From assembly GCF_003330845.1 (NCBI RefSeq), contig NZ_CP026121.1, positions 5,933,501 through 5,997,500 on the forward strand: a DNA stretch of 64,000 nt. Reading direction: 5' to 3'. The position numbers and the translations under genes were made by a program. Shown piece after piece: positions 45,728 to 54,652 of this stretch. Source of the DNA: Streptomyces sp. Go-475 (lineage in GTDB: Bacteria > Actinomycetota > Actinomycetes > Streptomycetales > Streptomycetaceae). Numbering within the stretch: the first letter of the stretch is position 1; the number at the start of each line of letters is the position of its first letter. Under the pieces are notes generated by a model. That model was not told the origin of the DNA. It saw only the letters and a program-made list of their open reading frames with translations, and searched no databases.

Positions 45728-47847
45728 GTTGTGGGTGACCCTCCGATCTGCGGGGTGGACGGTCGCAGAACCGAGAAGACATGCGCGGGCCTACGGCCCG
45801 GTTCGAGGCGCACGTAGTTGGCCCTGCCCCAGTGATAGGTCTCGCCGGTGAGCTCGTCGCGCACCAGCACCGACTCGTGCCAGTCCAGGCCGAGTTGCGG
45901 CATGTCCAACGAGACCGTGGCCTCCTGGGTGTGGTGGGGGTCGAGGTTGGCAATCACCAGAACCGTGTTCGAACCCTTCCGCTTCGAATAGGCGATCACC
46001 GCTTCCTGGTCCGCGTGGTGGAAGTGGAGGTCGCGCAGCTGCTGGAGGGCCGGGTTCTCGCGCCGGATGGTGTTGAGCCGGGTCAGCAGCGGGGCGATGG
46101 TGCGGCCCTCGCGGGCGGCCGCTTCCCAGTCGCGGGGCCTGAGCTGGTACTTCTCCGAGTCGAGGTACTCCTCGCTGCCCTCCCTGAGCGGGGTGTTCTC
46201 GCACAGTTCGTAGCCGGAGTAGATGCCCCAGGTCGGCGACAGCGTGGCGGCGAGGACGGCACGCACCTCGAAGGCGGGCCGGCCGCCGTGCTGGAGGTAG
46301 GCGTGCAGGATGTCGGGGGTGTTGGGGAAGAAGTTCGGCCGCATGTAGCTCGCGGCCTCGCCCGACAGCTCCGTCAGGTACTCGGTGAGCTCTTCCTTGG
46401 TGTTGCGCCAGGTGAAGTACGTGTAGGACTGCTGGAAGCCGATCTGGGCCAGGGTGTGCATCATCGCCGGGCGGGTGAACGCCTCGGCCAGGAAGATCAC
46501 ATCGGGGTCCGTGCGGTTGATGTCCGCGATCACCCGCTCCCAGAACACGACCGGCTTGGTGTGCGGGTTGTCCACCCGGAAGATGCGCACCCCGCAGTCC
46601 ATCCAGTGCCGCAGCACCCGCAGTGTTTCGGCGACCAGGCCGTCCATGTCCGCGTCGAAGGCGATGGGGTAGATGTCCTGGTACTTCTTCGGCGGGTTCT
46701 CGGCGTAGGCGATGGTGCCGTCGGGGCGGTGGTGGAACCACTCGGGGTGTTTCTGCACCCAGGGGTGGTCCGGGGAGCACTGCAGGGCGAAGTCCAGGGC
46801 GATCTCCAGGCCCAGCTCGCGGGCCTGGTCCACGAACCAGGTGAAGTCCTCCAGGGTGCCCAGGTCGGGGTGGACGGCGTCGTGGCCGCCCTCGGGCGAG
46901 CCGATCGCCCAGGGCACGCCGACGTCGTCGGGGCCGGGGGAGAGGGTGTTGTTCCTGCCCTTGCGGAAGGTGGTGCCGATGGGGTGGATCGGGGGCAGGT
47001 AGACCACGTCGAAGCCCATCGCGGCGATCTCCGGCAGCCGCCGGGCGGCGGTGCGGAACGTGCCGTGGGGCCGCTCGGGGGTGCCCTCGGAGCGGGGGAA
47101 GAACTCGTACCAGGAGCCGTACAGCGCCCGCTCGCGCTCCACCAGCAGCGGCAGCGGCTCCGAGGTCGTGACCAGGTCCCGCAGGGGATGCCGGGCCAGG
47201 ACCGCGTCCACCTCCGGCGTCAACGCCGCCGCCAGCCGGGACGCCGCCGGGCGGTGCTCGTCCCGCAGGGCGTCGACGGCGGCCAGGACCACGTCCCGCA
47301 GGCCCTCCTCCACGGGCACGCCCTCGGCCGCCCGCTCGTACAGGCGGGCGCCCTCCTCCAGGACGACGTCCGTGTCCATGCCCGCCGGGATCTTGATCTG
47401 CGCGTGGTGGCGCCAGGTGCTGACCGGGTCGCCCCACGCCTGCACCGTGAACGACCACAGGCCGGGCTCCCCGGCGGTGACCCGGGCGCCCCAGCGGTCC
47501 GTCCCGGGCGCCAGCTCCCGCATCGGCGTCCACGGGCCGGGACGGCCCTCGGGATCCCTCAGCACGACGTTGGCGGCGACCGCGTCGTGCCCCTCCCGGA
47601 ACACGGTCGCCGAGATCTCGAAGGTCTCGCCGGTCACGGCCTTGGCCGGCCGGCGCCCGTGCTGGACGACCGGGCGGACATCGAGAACGGGTATCCGCCC
47701 TACGGCGGTCGCCCCGCCCACCTGGGGTGGTGGCGGGACCGGTGGACCGGTGTCGGCCGGGCGCACGGGGTGTGCTTCGCCGCCGGGGGCGTGCGCCCCG
47801 GTGGTGCGGCGGTTGGGGGGTGCTGGCGATTGGTGCTTGGCGGGCAT
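45724..47847 (-). CDS. glgE: Maltosyltransferase GlgE (maltose-1-phosphate:glucan)
   Basis: Adds maltosyl units from maltose 1-phosphate to alpha-1,4-glucan. The 707-residue protein begins with a Pro-rich disordered stretch (about 1-50), then an N-terminal beta domain and helical insert, then a GH13 core. The nucleophile is Asp426 ([10 protein letters not shown]) and the acid/base Glu455 (FLAEAFTRP), with the same 29-residue spacing as Asp394/Glu423 of S. coelicolor Glg[10 protein letters not shown] and [11 protein letters not shown] are family signatures. ATG 47847 has an AGGAGCGG site. It is the first gene of the cluster. Confidence 0.95.
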
Positions 47848-48007
47848 GACCGCTCCTGTCCGCGTCAACGTGGGTGGGCGGATGTATGTGGGGAGGTGGG
47901 TCCTGCTTGGTGCTCCTGAGAGGGGTACCCGGAGGAGCCTTCCCACCCTATTCGGGTGGGCAATCCGGCACTTTGTTAACTACTCACGCGTATGTCGACA
48001 CACAAGA

Positions 48008-48036
48008 CCGGCCTCGTCCGCGGCGGACGAGGCCGG
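48008..48036 (-). terminator. Terminator hairpin after the subtilase gene
   Basis: CCGGCCTCGTCCGC and GCGGACGAGGCCGG are perfect 14-base complements separated by one base; about 12 pairs would form with a small loop. It lies 27 bases downstream of the S8 protease stop and upstream of glgE, separating the two transcripts. Confidence 0.75.
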
Positions 48037-48062
48037 CCCCTGCGCGTCTTCGCTGCTTCCGC

Positions 48063-49265
48063 CTACCCCCGCGGCACCCGCAGTAACTTGTCCGGCGAAC
48101 CGGCTCCCCGCCCGGAGACCTTCCCGGTCGCCGCCGACGCGACCAGAGCCCTCGTGACCTGGGCCGGAGTCGCCTTCGGATGGTCGGCCAGATGCAGCGC
48201 GGCTGCGCCGGCGGCGTGCGGGGACGCCATCGAGGTACCCGAGAACACGGCCCGCGCGGTGTCGCTCGCGGCCGACGCGGAGGCGATGCCGACGCCCGGG
48301 GCGAACAGATCGAGCGCCGGACCGTGGTTGGAGAAGGCCGGTTTCGCATCCCCGCGGTCGGTCGCGCCGACCGTGAGCGCCTCCTTGACGCCCCCCGGGG
48401 AGTACAGGCCGGCCGGCCTGCCGTCGTTGCCCGCGGCGACCGTGTACGTGACGCCGGAGGCGATGGACGCGCGGACGGCCGCGTCCAGCTGCGCGTTGCG
48501 GGGTCCGCTCAGGCTGAGGTTCGCGACCGCCGGCTTCCTCGCGTGCCGGGTCACCCAGTCGATCCCGGCGATCACCCGGGCCGTGGTGCCCGCGCCCGCC
48601 GCGTCGAGGACGCGCACGGCGACGATCCGCGCCTTCTTCGCGACGCCGTACCTCTTCCCGGCGACCGTGGCGGCGACGTGGGTGCCGTGGCCGTTGGCGT
48701 CCGCCGCGCTCCGGTCGTTCCCGACGAAGTCCCAGCCGTGGCCGGCCCGGCCGCCGAAGTCCTGGTGGGTGGTCCGGACGCCGGTGTCGAGCACGTACAC
48801 CGTCACCCCCGCGCCCGCCGGATCGGGCCAGGTGTAGCCGCCGTCCAGGGGCAGCTCCGGCTGGTCGACGCGGTCCAGCCCCCAGGACGGCGGGTTCCGC
48901 TGCGTCCGCTCCAGCCGCACCCGGGTGTCCTGGACGACGGAGGCCACCCGCGGGTCGGCGGCGAGCCGCCGGGCCCGTCTCTCGTCCGCCCGGACCGCGT
49001 AGCCGTTCAGGACCGTGCCGTAGGTGTGGCTGATCTCCACCCCGTACTTCTCGGCGAGGTCCTTTCCGGCCGCCGATGGTGCCCGGGTGCCCTCCTCCAG
49101 TGTCACCACGTAACTTCCGTGCACGGAGCCGGGTCCTCCGGCGCCGGTGATCCGCCCCTCCGGTACGGCGTGCGCGGGCAGGGTGATGGCCGAAAACGCC
49201 ACGGCGGAGATCACCGCGGCCAGGCCCCCCGTCCGGCGCAGACGCCGCTGTCGCGTCCGTGCCAT
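48063..49265 (-). CDS. Secreted S8 family (subtilisin-like) serine protease
   Basis: A 400-residue secreted pre-pro-protease. The signal peptide ends at about LPAHA (residue 33). An I9-type propeptide follows (about 45-120, SYVVTLEEG to [10 protein letters not shown]), then a proteinase K-like catalytic domain with the triad Asp in [12 protein letters not shown], His in [14 protein letters not shown] and Ser in [13 protein letters not shown]; the oxyanion Asn is in VAAGNDG. ATG 49265 follows GGAGGGG. It lies between glgE and glgP without obvious metabolic connection to them. Confidence 0.92.
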   Translation of the reverse strand: MARTRQRRLRRTGGLAAVISAVAFSAITLPAHAVPEGRITGAGGPGSVHGSYVVTLEEGTRAPSAAGKDLAEKYGVEISHTYGTVLNGYAVRADERRARRLAADPRVASVVQDTRVRLERTQRNPPSWGLDRVDQPELPLDGGYTWPDPAGAGVTVYVLDTGVRTTHQDFGGRAGHGWDFVGNDRSAADANGHGTHVAATVAGKRYGVAKKARIVAVRVLDAAGAGTTARVIAGIDWVTRHARKPAVANLSLSGPRNAQLDAAVRASIASGVTYTVAAGNDGRPAGLYSPGGVKEALTVGATDRGDAKPAFSNHGPALDLFAPGVGIASASAASDTARAVFSGTSMASPHAAGAAALHLADHPKATPAQVTRALVASAATGKVSGRGAGSPDKLLRVPRG

Positions 49266-49499
49266 GGTCCGAGTTCCCCTCCTCGACTCGGCGTACGGCT
49301 GCCGCGCGGCGCCGCGTGCGGCCGGCGCGGGCCGGTACGCCAGGGGCAGCCTCTCGTGGCGGGTGAAGCACCACAAGGACGCCTATGGGGGCGGAATCGG
49401 CCAATATCCGTGGACGGTCCTGTTCAGGCCGATCGGGGGCGCCGTGGCGGAGCGTCGGCGGAGGCGGCACCGACGCCGGTACTGTCGTAGGAGACGTCG

Positions 49500-52160
49500 A
49501 TGAAGCCCTGCGTCATCCTGCAACGCGCCGAGGTGGAACCCGTGAAGGCGATCCGTCGATTCACCGTCCGACCCGTGCTCCCCGACCCCCTCCGGCCGCT
49601 CAGCGATCTGGCCCGCAACCTGCGCTGGTCCTGGCATGCGGAGACCCGTGACCTGTTCCAGTCCGTCGACCCCGGGCGCTGGGCCGCCTCGGGCGGCGAC
49701 CCGGTCCGGCTGCTGGGCAGCGTGCCGCCCGCGCGGCTCGCCGAGCTGTCCCAGGACCGCCGTTTCCTGCGCCGCCTCGCCGCGGTCGCGGGCGACCTGA
49801 ACGACTACATGACCGGCGACCGCTGGTACCAGACCCAGCCCGAGGAACTGCCCGCCGCGATCGCCTACTTCTCACCCGAGTTCGGCATCACGGCCGCCCT
49901 GCCGCAGTACTCCGGCGGCCTCGGCATCCTCGCCGGCGACCATCTGAAGGCGGCCAGCGACCTCGGCGTCCCGCTGATCGGCGTCGGCCTGCTCTACCGC
50001 CACGGCTACTTCCGCCAGACCCTGTCCCGGGACGGCTGGCAGCAGGAGCACTACCCGGTCCTCGACCCGAACGAGCTGCCCGTCGTGCAGCTGGAGGAGC
50101 CCGACGGCACCCCCGCCCAGGTCGCCCTCGCCCTGCCCGGCGGCAAGCAGCTGCACGCCCGGATCTGGCAGGCGCAGGTCGGCCGGGTCCCGCTGCTGAT
50201 GCTGGACTCGGACGTCGAGGAGAACGACCTCGGCGAGCGCGGCGTCACCGACCGGCTCTACGGCGGCGGCAGCGAGCACCGGCTGCTCCAGGAGATGCTG
50301 CTCGGCATAGGAGGGGTCCGGGCGGTACGGACGTACTGCCGGCTGACCGGTCACCCCGAGCCGGAGGTGTTCCACACGAACGAGGGACACGCCGGGTTCC
50401 TCGGACTGGAACGCATCGCCGAACTCTGCGCGGAGGGCCTCGACTTCGACTCCGCGCTGGAATCGGTCCGCGCGGGCACGGTCTTCACCACCCACACCCC
50501 CGTCCCGGCCGGCATCGACCGCTTCGACCGCGAGCTGGTCGCCCGGCACTTCGGCCCCGACGCCGAGCTGCCCCGCATCGACGTCGAGCGCGTCCTCCGG
50601 CTCGGCATGGAGACCTACCCCGGCGGGGAGCCCAACCTGTTCAACATGGCCGTGATGGGCCTGCGCCTGGCCCAGCGCGCCAACGGCGTGTCCCTGCTGC
50701 ACGGCAACGTCAGCCGCGAGATGTTCTCCGGCCTGTGGCCGGGCTTCGACCCCGACGAGGTACCGATCACGTCCGTGACGAACGGCGTCCACGCACCGAC
50801 CTGGGTCGCCCCCGAGGTGTTCCGGCTCGGCGCCCGGCAGATCGGTGCCCAGCGCGCCGAGGACGCGCTGACCGTCGGCGGCTCGGACCGCTGGGACCCG
50901 GTGGCGGACATCCCCGACCAGGACATCTGGGAGCTGCGGCGGGCGCTGCGCGAACAGCTCGTCGAGGAGGTGCGCGAGCGGCTGCGGGCCTCCTGGCGGC
51001 AGCGCGGGGCGGGTACGGCCGAGCTGGGCTGGATCGACGGCGTGCTCGACCCGGACGTCCTCACCATCGGCTTCGCCCGGCGCGTGCCGTCGTACAAGCG
51101 CCTGACGCTGATGCTGCGCGACCGTGACCGGCTGATGGAGCTGCTGCTGCACCCCGAGCGGCCCGTCCAGATCGTCGTCGCGGGCAAGGCGCACCCCGCG
51201 GACGACGGCGGCAAGCGGCTGGTGCAGGAGCTGGTGCGGTTCGCGGACGACCCGCGGGTACGGCACCGGATCGTGTTCCTGCCGGACTACGGCATGGCGA
51301 TGGCGCAGAAGCTCTACCCCGGCTGCGACATCTGGCTGAACAACCCGCTCCGGCCGCTGGAGGCGTGCGGCACGTCCGGGATGAAGGCGGCGCTCAACGG
51401 CTGCCTCAACCTGTCCGTGCTGGACGGCTGGTGGGACGAGTGGTTCCAGCCCGACTTCGGCTGGGCGATCCCCACGGCCGACGGGGTCGGCACCGACCCG
51501 GACCACCGCGACGCCATAGAGGCCGCGGCGCTGTACGACCTGCTGGAGCAGCGGGTGACGCCCCGCTTCTACGAGCGCGGGCAGAGCGGGCTGCCCGACC
51601 GGTGGATCGAGATGGTCCGCCAGACGCTGAGCCTGCTCGGGCCGAAGGTGCTGGCCGGGCGGATGGTCCGGGAGTACGTCGAGCGGCTCTACGCGCCGGC
51701 GGCGCTCGCCCACCGGTCGATGGATCCGGACGCGGCGCGGGATCTCGCCGAGTGGAAGGGCCGGGTGCGGGGGGCCTGGCCGGCCGTCACCGTCGACCAT
51801 GTGGAGACGTCCGCGTCCGAGACTCTGGCGGAGCTGGGTACGACGCTGGGGCTTCGGGTGCGGGTCGGGCTCGGGGACCTCGGGCCGGACGACGTGGAGG
51901 TGCAGGTCGTCTCGGGGCGGGTGGACGAGGAGGACCGGATCGGTGACGCGACGGTCGTTCCCCTGAAGCCGGTGGGCTCCGCCGAGCAGGATGGGCGGTG
52001 GGTTTACGAAGGGGCCCTGTCCCTGGATCGCACCGGGCCTTTTGGGTATACGGTGCGGATCCTTCCGGCGCATCGGCTGTTGGCTTCCAGCGCGGAGTTG
52101 GGGCTTGTGGCCGGGCCGAGCGAGGAGTTGGTGGCGGCTGGGGGGTTGTTGATGCGTTGA
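49500..52160 (+). CDS. glgP: Alpha-glucan (glycogen) phosphorylase
   Basis: Releases glucose 1-phosphate from alpha-glucans with pyridoxal phosphate. The 886-residue protein is of the short bacterial alpha-glucan phosphorylase type: LSDLARNLRWSWHAETRDLF at the N-terminus, YFSPEFGI, VFHTNEGHAGF, VTNGVHAPTW, and the cofactor lysine in ACGTSGMKAALNG. ATG 49500 has an AGGAG site; a GTG at 49542 (MKAIRRF start) is also preceded by GAGGTGG and equals the common family N-terminus. It is divergent from the S8 protease, across the strand from the glgE cluster, and supplies the degradative arm. Confidence 0.93.
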   Translation: MKPCVILQRAEVEPVKAIRRFTVRPVLPDPLRPLSDLARNLRWSWHAETRDLFQSVDPGRWAASGGDPVRLLGSVPPARLAELSQDRRFLRRLAAVAGDLNDYMTGDRWYQTQPEELPAAIAYFSPEFGITAALPQYSGGLGILAGDHLKAASDLGVPLIGVGLLYRHGYFRQTLSRDGWQQEHYPVLDPNELPVVQLEEPDGTPAQVALALPGGKQLHARIWQAQVGRVPLLMLDSDVEENDLGERGVTDRLYGGGSEHRLLQEMLLGIGGVRAVRTYCRLTGHPEPEVFHTNEGHAGFLGLERIAELCAEGLDFDSALESVRAGTVFTTHTPVPAGIDRFDRELVARHFGPDAELPRIDVERVLRLGMETYPGGEPNLFNMAVMGLRLAQRANGVSLLHGNVSREMFSGLWPGFDPDEVPITSVTNGVHAPTWVAPEVFRLGARQIGAQRAEDALTVGGSDRWDPVADIPDQDIWELRRALREQLVEEVRERLRASWRQRGAGTAELGWIDGVLDPDVLTIGFARRVPSYKRLTLMLRDRDRLMELLLHPERPVQIVVAGKAHPADDGGKRLVQELVRFADDPRVRHRIVFLPDYGMAMAQKLYPGCDIWLNNPLRPLEACGTSGMKAALNGCLNLSVLDGWWDEWFQPDFGWAIPTADGVGTDPDHRDAIEAAALYDLLEQRVTPRFYERGQSGLPDRWIEMVRQTLSLLGPKVLAGRMVREYVERLYAPAALAHRSMDPDAARDLAEWKGRVRGAWPAVTVDHVETSASETLAELGTTLGLRVRVGLGDLGPDDVEVQVVSGRVDEEDRIGDATVVPLKPVGSAEQDGRWVYEGALSLDRTGPFGYTVRILPAHRLLASSAELGLVAGPSEELVAAGGLLMR

Positions 52161-52181
52161 GTGTCGGCTGCGGGTGCGTGG

Positions 52182-52211
52182 GGGTTGCTCGCGGAGTTCC
52201 CCGCGCCCCTA
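52182..52211. repeat. Streptomyces-type dispersed intergenic dyad
   Basis: The minus-strand sequence reads TAGGGGCGCGGGGAACTCC then GCGAGCAACC. From general knowledge this resembles a motif widespread between Streptomyces genes, often at convergent ends. The inner GCGGAG-TT-CCCCGC is a near-palindrome. It overlaps the DUF1990 stop and probably ends transcription of glgP as well. Confidence 0.6.
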
Positions 52212-52748
52212 GGTACCCGCACCCCCGGGCGTCGCGAGGTTCCGCAGGACGCTGCCGCAGCGTCGTGCGTATGCGTGTTGCAAGCCCCTGGTCGCCGGGC
52301 CGCCCGCCCTCGCGTACCACTTGGCTCCCCGGCTGAACGCGTTCACCGTCAGCCACACCGTGCCGTCGCCCGTGCGGTCGACCACGAAGGACTCCTCGCC
52401 GCACTCGGGGTGGCCGGTCAGGGTGCCGTAGGCCCAGCCGGCGCGGCGGGGTTCCTCTACCGTCCAGACCACGCGGCAGGGGGCCTTGATCATGCCGGCG
52501 AGGGTGACGGTGACGTCGACGCCGGGGGCGGCGCGGTCCGCACCGGCGTCGATGCCGACGCCCAGGGCCCGGTGCATCTCCCAGGTGAGGACGGCCTCCG
52601 ACGCCCTGCGGAAGACGTCCTCGCCCTCGCCGAGGCGGGTGCGGACGTTCAGGGGATGGAAGCCCGGCGGGCAGAAGCCCTGGTCGCGGGTGGCGCCGAC
52701 GTCGGCGTAGGTGAAGTCCTGCGGATCCGGATAAGACACGGTCACCAA
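52209..52748 (-). CDS. DUF1990 family protein
   Basis: About 179 residues, close to the usual DUF1990 length. Typical features are FTYADVGATRDQGFCPPGFHPLN near the start, WEMHRALGV, and AYGTLTGHPECGEESFVV followed by NAFSRGAKWYARAGGP. The function is unknown; the fold may bind a small hydrophobic ligand. The start is unclear: TTG 52748, GTG 52745 and GTG 52739 are all possible and none has a ribosome site. The hairpin of the upstream protease gene ends six bases before the longest form, so a leaderless transcript is plausible. Confidence 0.85.
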   Translation of the reverse strand: MVTVSYPDPQDFTYADVGATRDQGFCPPGFHPLNVRTRLGEGEDVFRRASEAVLTWEMHRALGVGIDAGADRAAPGVDVTVTLAGMIKAPCRVVWTVEEPRRAGWAYGTLTGHPECGEESFVVDRTGDGTVWLTVNAFSRGAKWYARAGGPATRGLQHAYARRCGSVLRNLATPGGAGT

Positions 52749-52753
52749 GAGTA

Positions 52754-52792
52754 GGGCGGTACCCGGACCCGCCTTCGGTCCGGGTACCGCCC
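52754..52792 (-). terminator. Perfect 16-bp hairpin after the first M4 protease gene
   Basis: GGGCGGTACCCGGACC and GGTCCGGGTACCGCCC form a perfect 16-bp stem with a 7-base loop, 17 bases after the protease stop at 52809. It reaches to within six bases of the DUF1990 start. Confidence 0.85.
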
Positions 52793-52808
52793 TGGAGCCG
52801 TGCTCCGG

Positions 52809-54455
52809 TCAGCCGACGTTGACGGCCGACCAGGCGGCCGCGACCGCCTTGTACTCGGTGCTGGACGCGCCGTACAGCGCCGAGGCCGCGTTCAGGGTGG
52901 CCGTGCGGGCCTGCGCGTACTTGGTCGTCGACGTCATGTAGGTCGTCAGCGCCTTGTACCAGATCTGCAGGGCCTTGGTGCGGCCGATGCCGGTGACGGT
53001 GGAGCCGTTGGAGGTGGGTGAGTTGTAGGTCACGCCGTTGATCGTCTTCGAGCCGCTGCCCTCCGACAGCAGGTAGAAGAAGTGGTTGGCGGGGCCGGAG
53101 GAGTAGTGGACGTCCATGCTGCCCAGGCCGGCGGACCAGGCGTCGGCGGAGTCGCCGTCCTTGCTGGGCTTGTCCATGTAGCGCAGCGGGGTGCCGTCGC
53201 CGTTGATGTCGATCTTCTCGCCGATGAGGTAGTCACCGACGTCGGAGGAGTTGTTGGCGAAGAACTCCGCGCCCGCGCCGAAGATGTCGGACGTCGCCTC
53301 GTTCAGACCGCCGGACTCGCCGCTGTAGTTCAGCTTGGCCGTGGCCGAGGTCAGGCCGTGGCTCATCTCGTGCGCGGCCACGTCGAGCGAGGTCAGCGGG
53401 TGGGTGTTGCCCGAGCCGTCGCCGTAGGTCATGCAGAAGCAGCTGTCGGACCAGAAGGCGTTGACGTAGTTGTTGCCGTAGTGGACGCGCGAGTAGGCGG
53501 CCTTGCCGTCGTTGCGGATGCCGCTGCGGCCGAAGGTGCTCTTGTAGAAGTCCCAGGTCACCTGGGCGCCGTAGTGCGCGTCGGCGGCGGCGGTCTCCAG
53601 GTTGGACGGGCTGCCGTTGCCCCAGATGTCGTCGGGTCCGGAGAAGAGCGTGCCGGTGCCGGAGGTGCCGCGGTTGAGGTTGTACGTCTTGTGGCCGCCG
53701 CGCGTACTGTCCGTCAGGGTGTACGACGACCCGGACTTCGTGGTGCCGATGGTGACCTTGCCGCTGTACGTGGTGTTGCCGGTGCCGGTCTCGATGCCCT
53801 GGTACTCGTAGAGCTTCTTGCCGGTGGCGGCGTCGGTGATCACGTGCAGTTCGTTCGGGGTGCCGTCCTCCTGGAGGCCGCCGACGACCGTCTCGTAGGC
53901 GAGGACGGGCTTGCCGTCGGCCGCCCAGATCACCTTGCGGGGCGTGGAGTTCGCCTCGGTCTTCTCCGAGCCGGCCGCCTTGGCGAGCGTCACGGCCTGC
54001 TTCTCCGCCTTGGCGGCGGGCACGGCCGGCTTGAGGGAGGCGACCTTGATCGCGGCCTTCGTGGCTCTGGTGACGCCCTGGGACTCGCCGGACTCCGACT
54101 CGTGCACGACGAGGTCGCCGCCGAGGACCGGCAGGCCCGCGTAGGTGCGCTCGTAGCGGGTGTGCACGGTGCCGTCGCGGTCCTTCACGACGTCGCGGAC
54201 GACCAGCTTCTCCTGTTCGCCGAGGCCTATCGCGTCGGCGGTGGCGGCGGCGTCCGCCTGCTGCTCCTTGATGAGCGCGGTGCGGGCGGGCGCGGTGAGC
54301 AGGACGGGGGCGGCGGCAAGCATCGGCCTGCCCGTGGCGTCGGCGGCGACGCTGCTGCCGGAGGTCAGGCCGGTGGTGAGCAGGGCGCCGGCCGCGACTG
54401 CGGTGGCGATGGCCAGCGTGGTGCGCTTGTGACGCGCGGAGCGGGGGGTGGTCAC
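52809..54455 (-). CDS. Secreted M4 (thermolysin-like) metalloprotease
   Basis: A 548-residue zinc protease. A Tat/Sec-like basic N-terminus and hydrophobic signal (residues 10-36) precede an FTP/PepSY-type propeptide (about 60-205) and the catalytic domain. Zinc ligands are in AHEMSHGLT and GLNEATSD; the catalytic His follows in DVHYSSGPANHFFYLL. GTG 54455 follows AGGAG by five bases. A closely similar gene lies immediately upstream on the same strand; this copy lacks the extra P domain. A conserved 32-bp element lies 78 bp upstream. Confidence 0.92.
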   Translation of the reverse strand: MTTPRSARHKRTTLAIATAVAAGALLTTGLTSGSSVAADATGRPMLAAAPVLLTAPARTALIKEQQADAAATADAIGLGEQEKLVVRDVVKDRDGTVHTRYERTYAGLPVLGGDLVVHESESGESQGVTRATKAAIKVASLKPAVPAAKAEKQAVTLAKAAGSEKTEANSTPRKVIWAADGKPVLAYETVVGGLQEDGTPNELHVITDAATGKKLYEYQGIETGTGNTTYSGKVTIGTTKSGSSYTLTDSTRGGHKTYNLNRGTSGTGTLFSGPDDIWGNGSPSNLETAAADAHYGAQVTWDFYKSTFGRSGIRNDGKAAYSRVHYGNNYVNAFWSDSCFCMTYGDGSGNTHPLTSLDVAAHEMSHGLTSATAKLNYSGESGGLNEATSDIFGAGAEFFANNSSDVGDYLIGEKIDINGDGTPLRYMDKPSKDGDSADAWSAGLGSMDVHYSSGPANHFFYLLSEGSGSKTINGVTYNSPTSNGSTVTGIGRTKALQIWYKALTTYMTSTTKYAQARTATLNAASALYGASSTEYKAVAAAWSAVNVG

Positions 54456-54532
54456 ACGAGCTCCTAGATGTGGGGGACCTGCTGTGGTGCTGTGCGGCGG
54501 GTGGGGGAAGAGTGGCACTTAGGGCGTGTGCA

Positions 54533-54564
54533 TGTCAGGAGAGTGTGGTGATGTTGGCCGGAAA
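54533..54564 (-). promoter_or_regulatory. 32-bp element upstream of the first M4 protease (copy 1)
   Basis: Read on the minus strand: TTTCCGGCCAA, 12 variable bases, CTCCTGACA. The same ends at the same spacing occur upstream of the paralogous protease gene (56824-56855). The gene start is 78 bp downstream. It is a candidate shared promoter or activator site. Confidence 0.6.
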
Positions 54565-54603
54565 TCGACGATGAGGTGGAGGTCCGGAGCGTGAAACGGG
54601 CGC

Positions 54604-54633
54604 CGCCCCGGGGGATTCGAACCCGCCGGGGCG
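54604..54633 (-). terminator. Terminator hairpin after the second M4 protease gene
   Basis: CGCCCCGG and CCGGGGCG pair, with further GGG/CCC pairs and one mismatch around a TTCGAAT loop, 19 bases after the protease stop. The loop mimics a tRNA T-loop, but no tRNA is present. Confidence 0.65.
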
Positions 54634-54652
54634 ACGCCCTGCCGTGGGGGGC

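Noticed and set aside
54600..54640. tRNA-like GGTTCGAATCCC on the minus strand
   Set aside because: Only a T-arm-like loop is present. No anticodon arm, D-arm or acceptor stem can be formed around it, and it sits where a terminator is expected after the protease stop.
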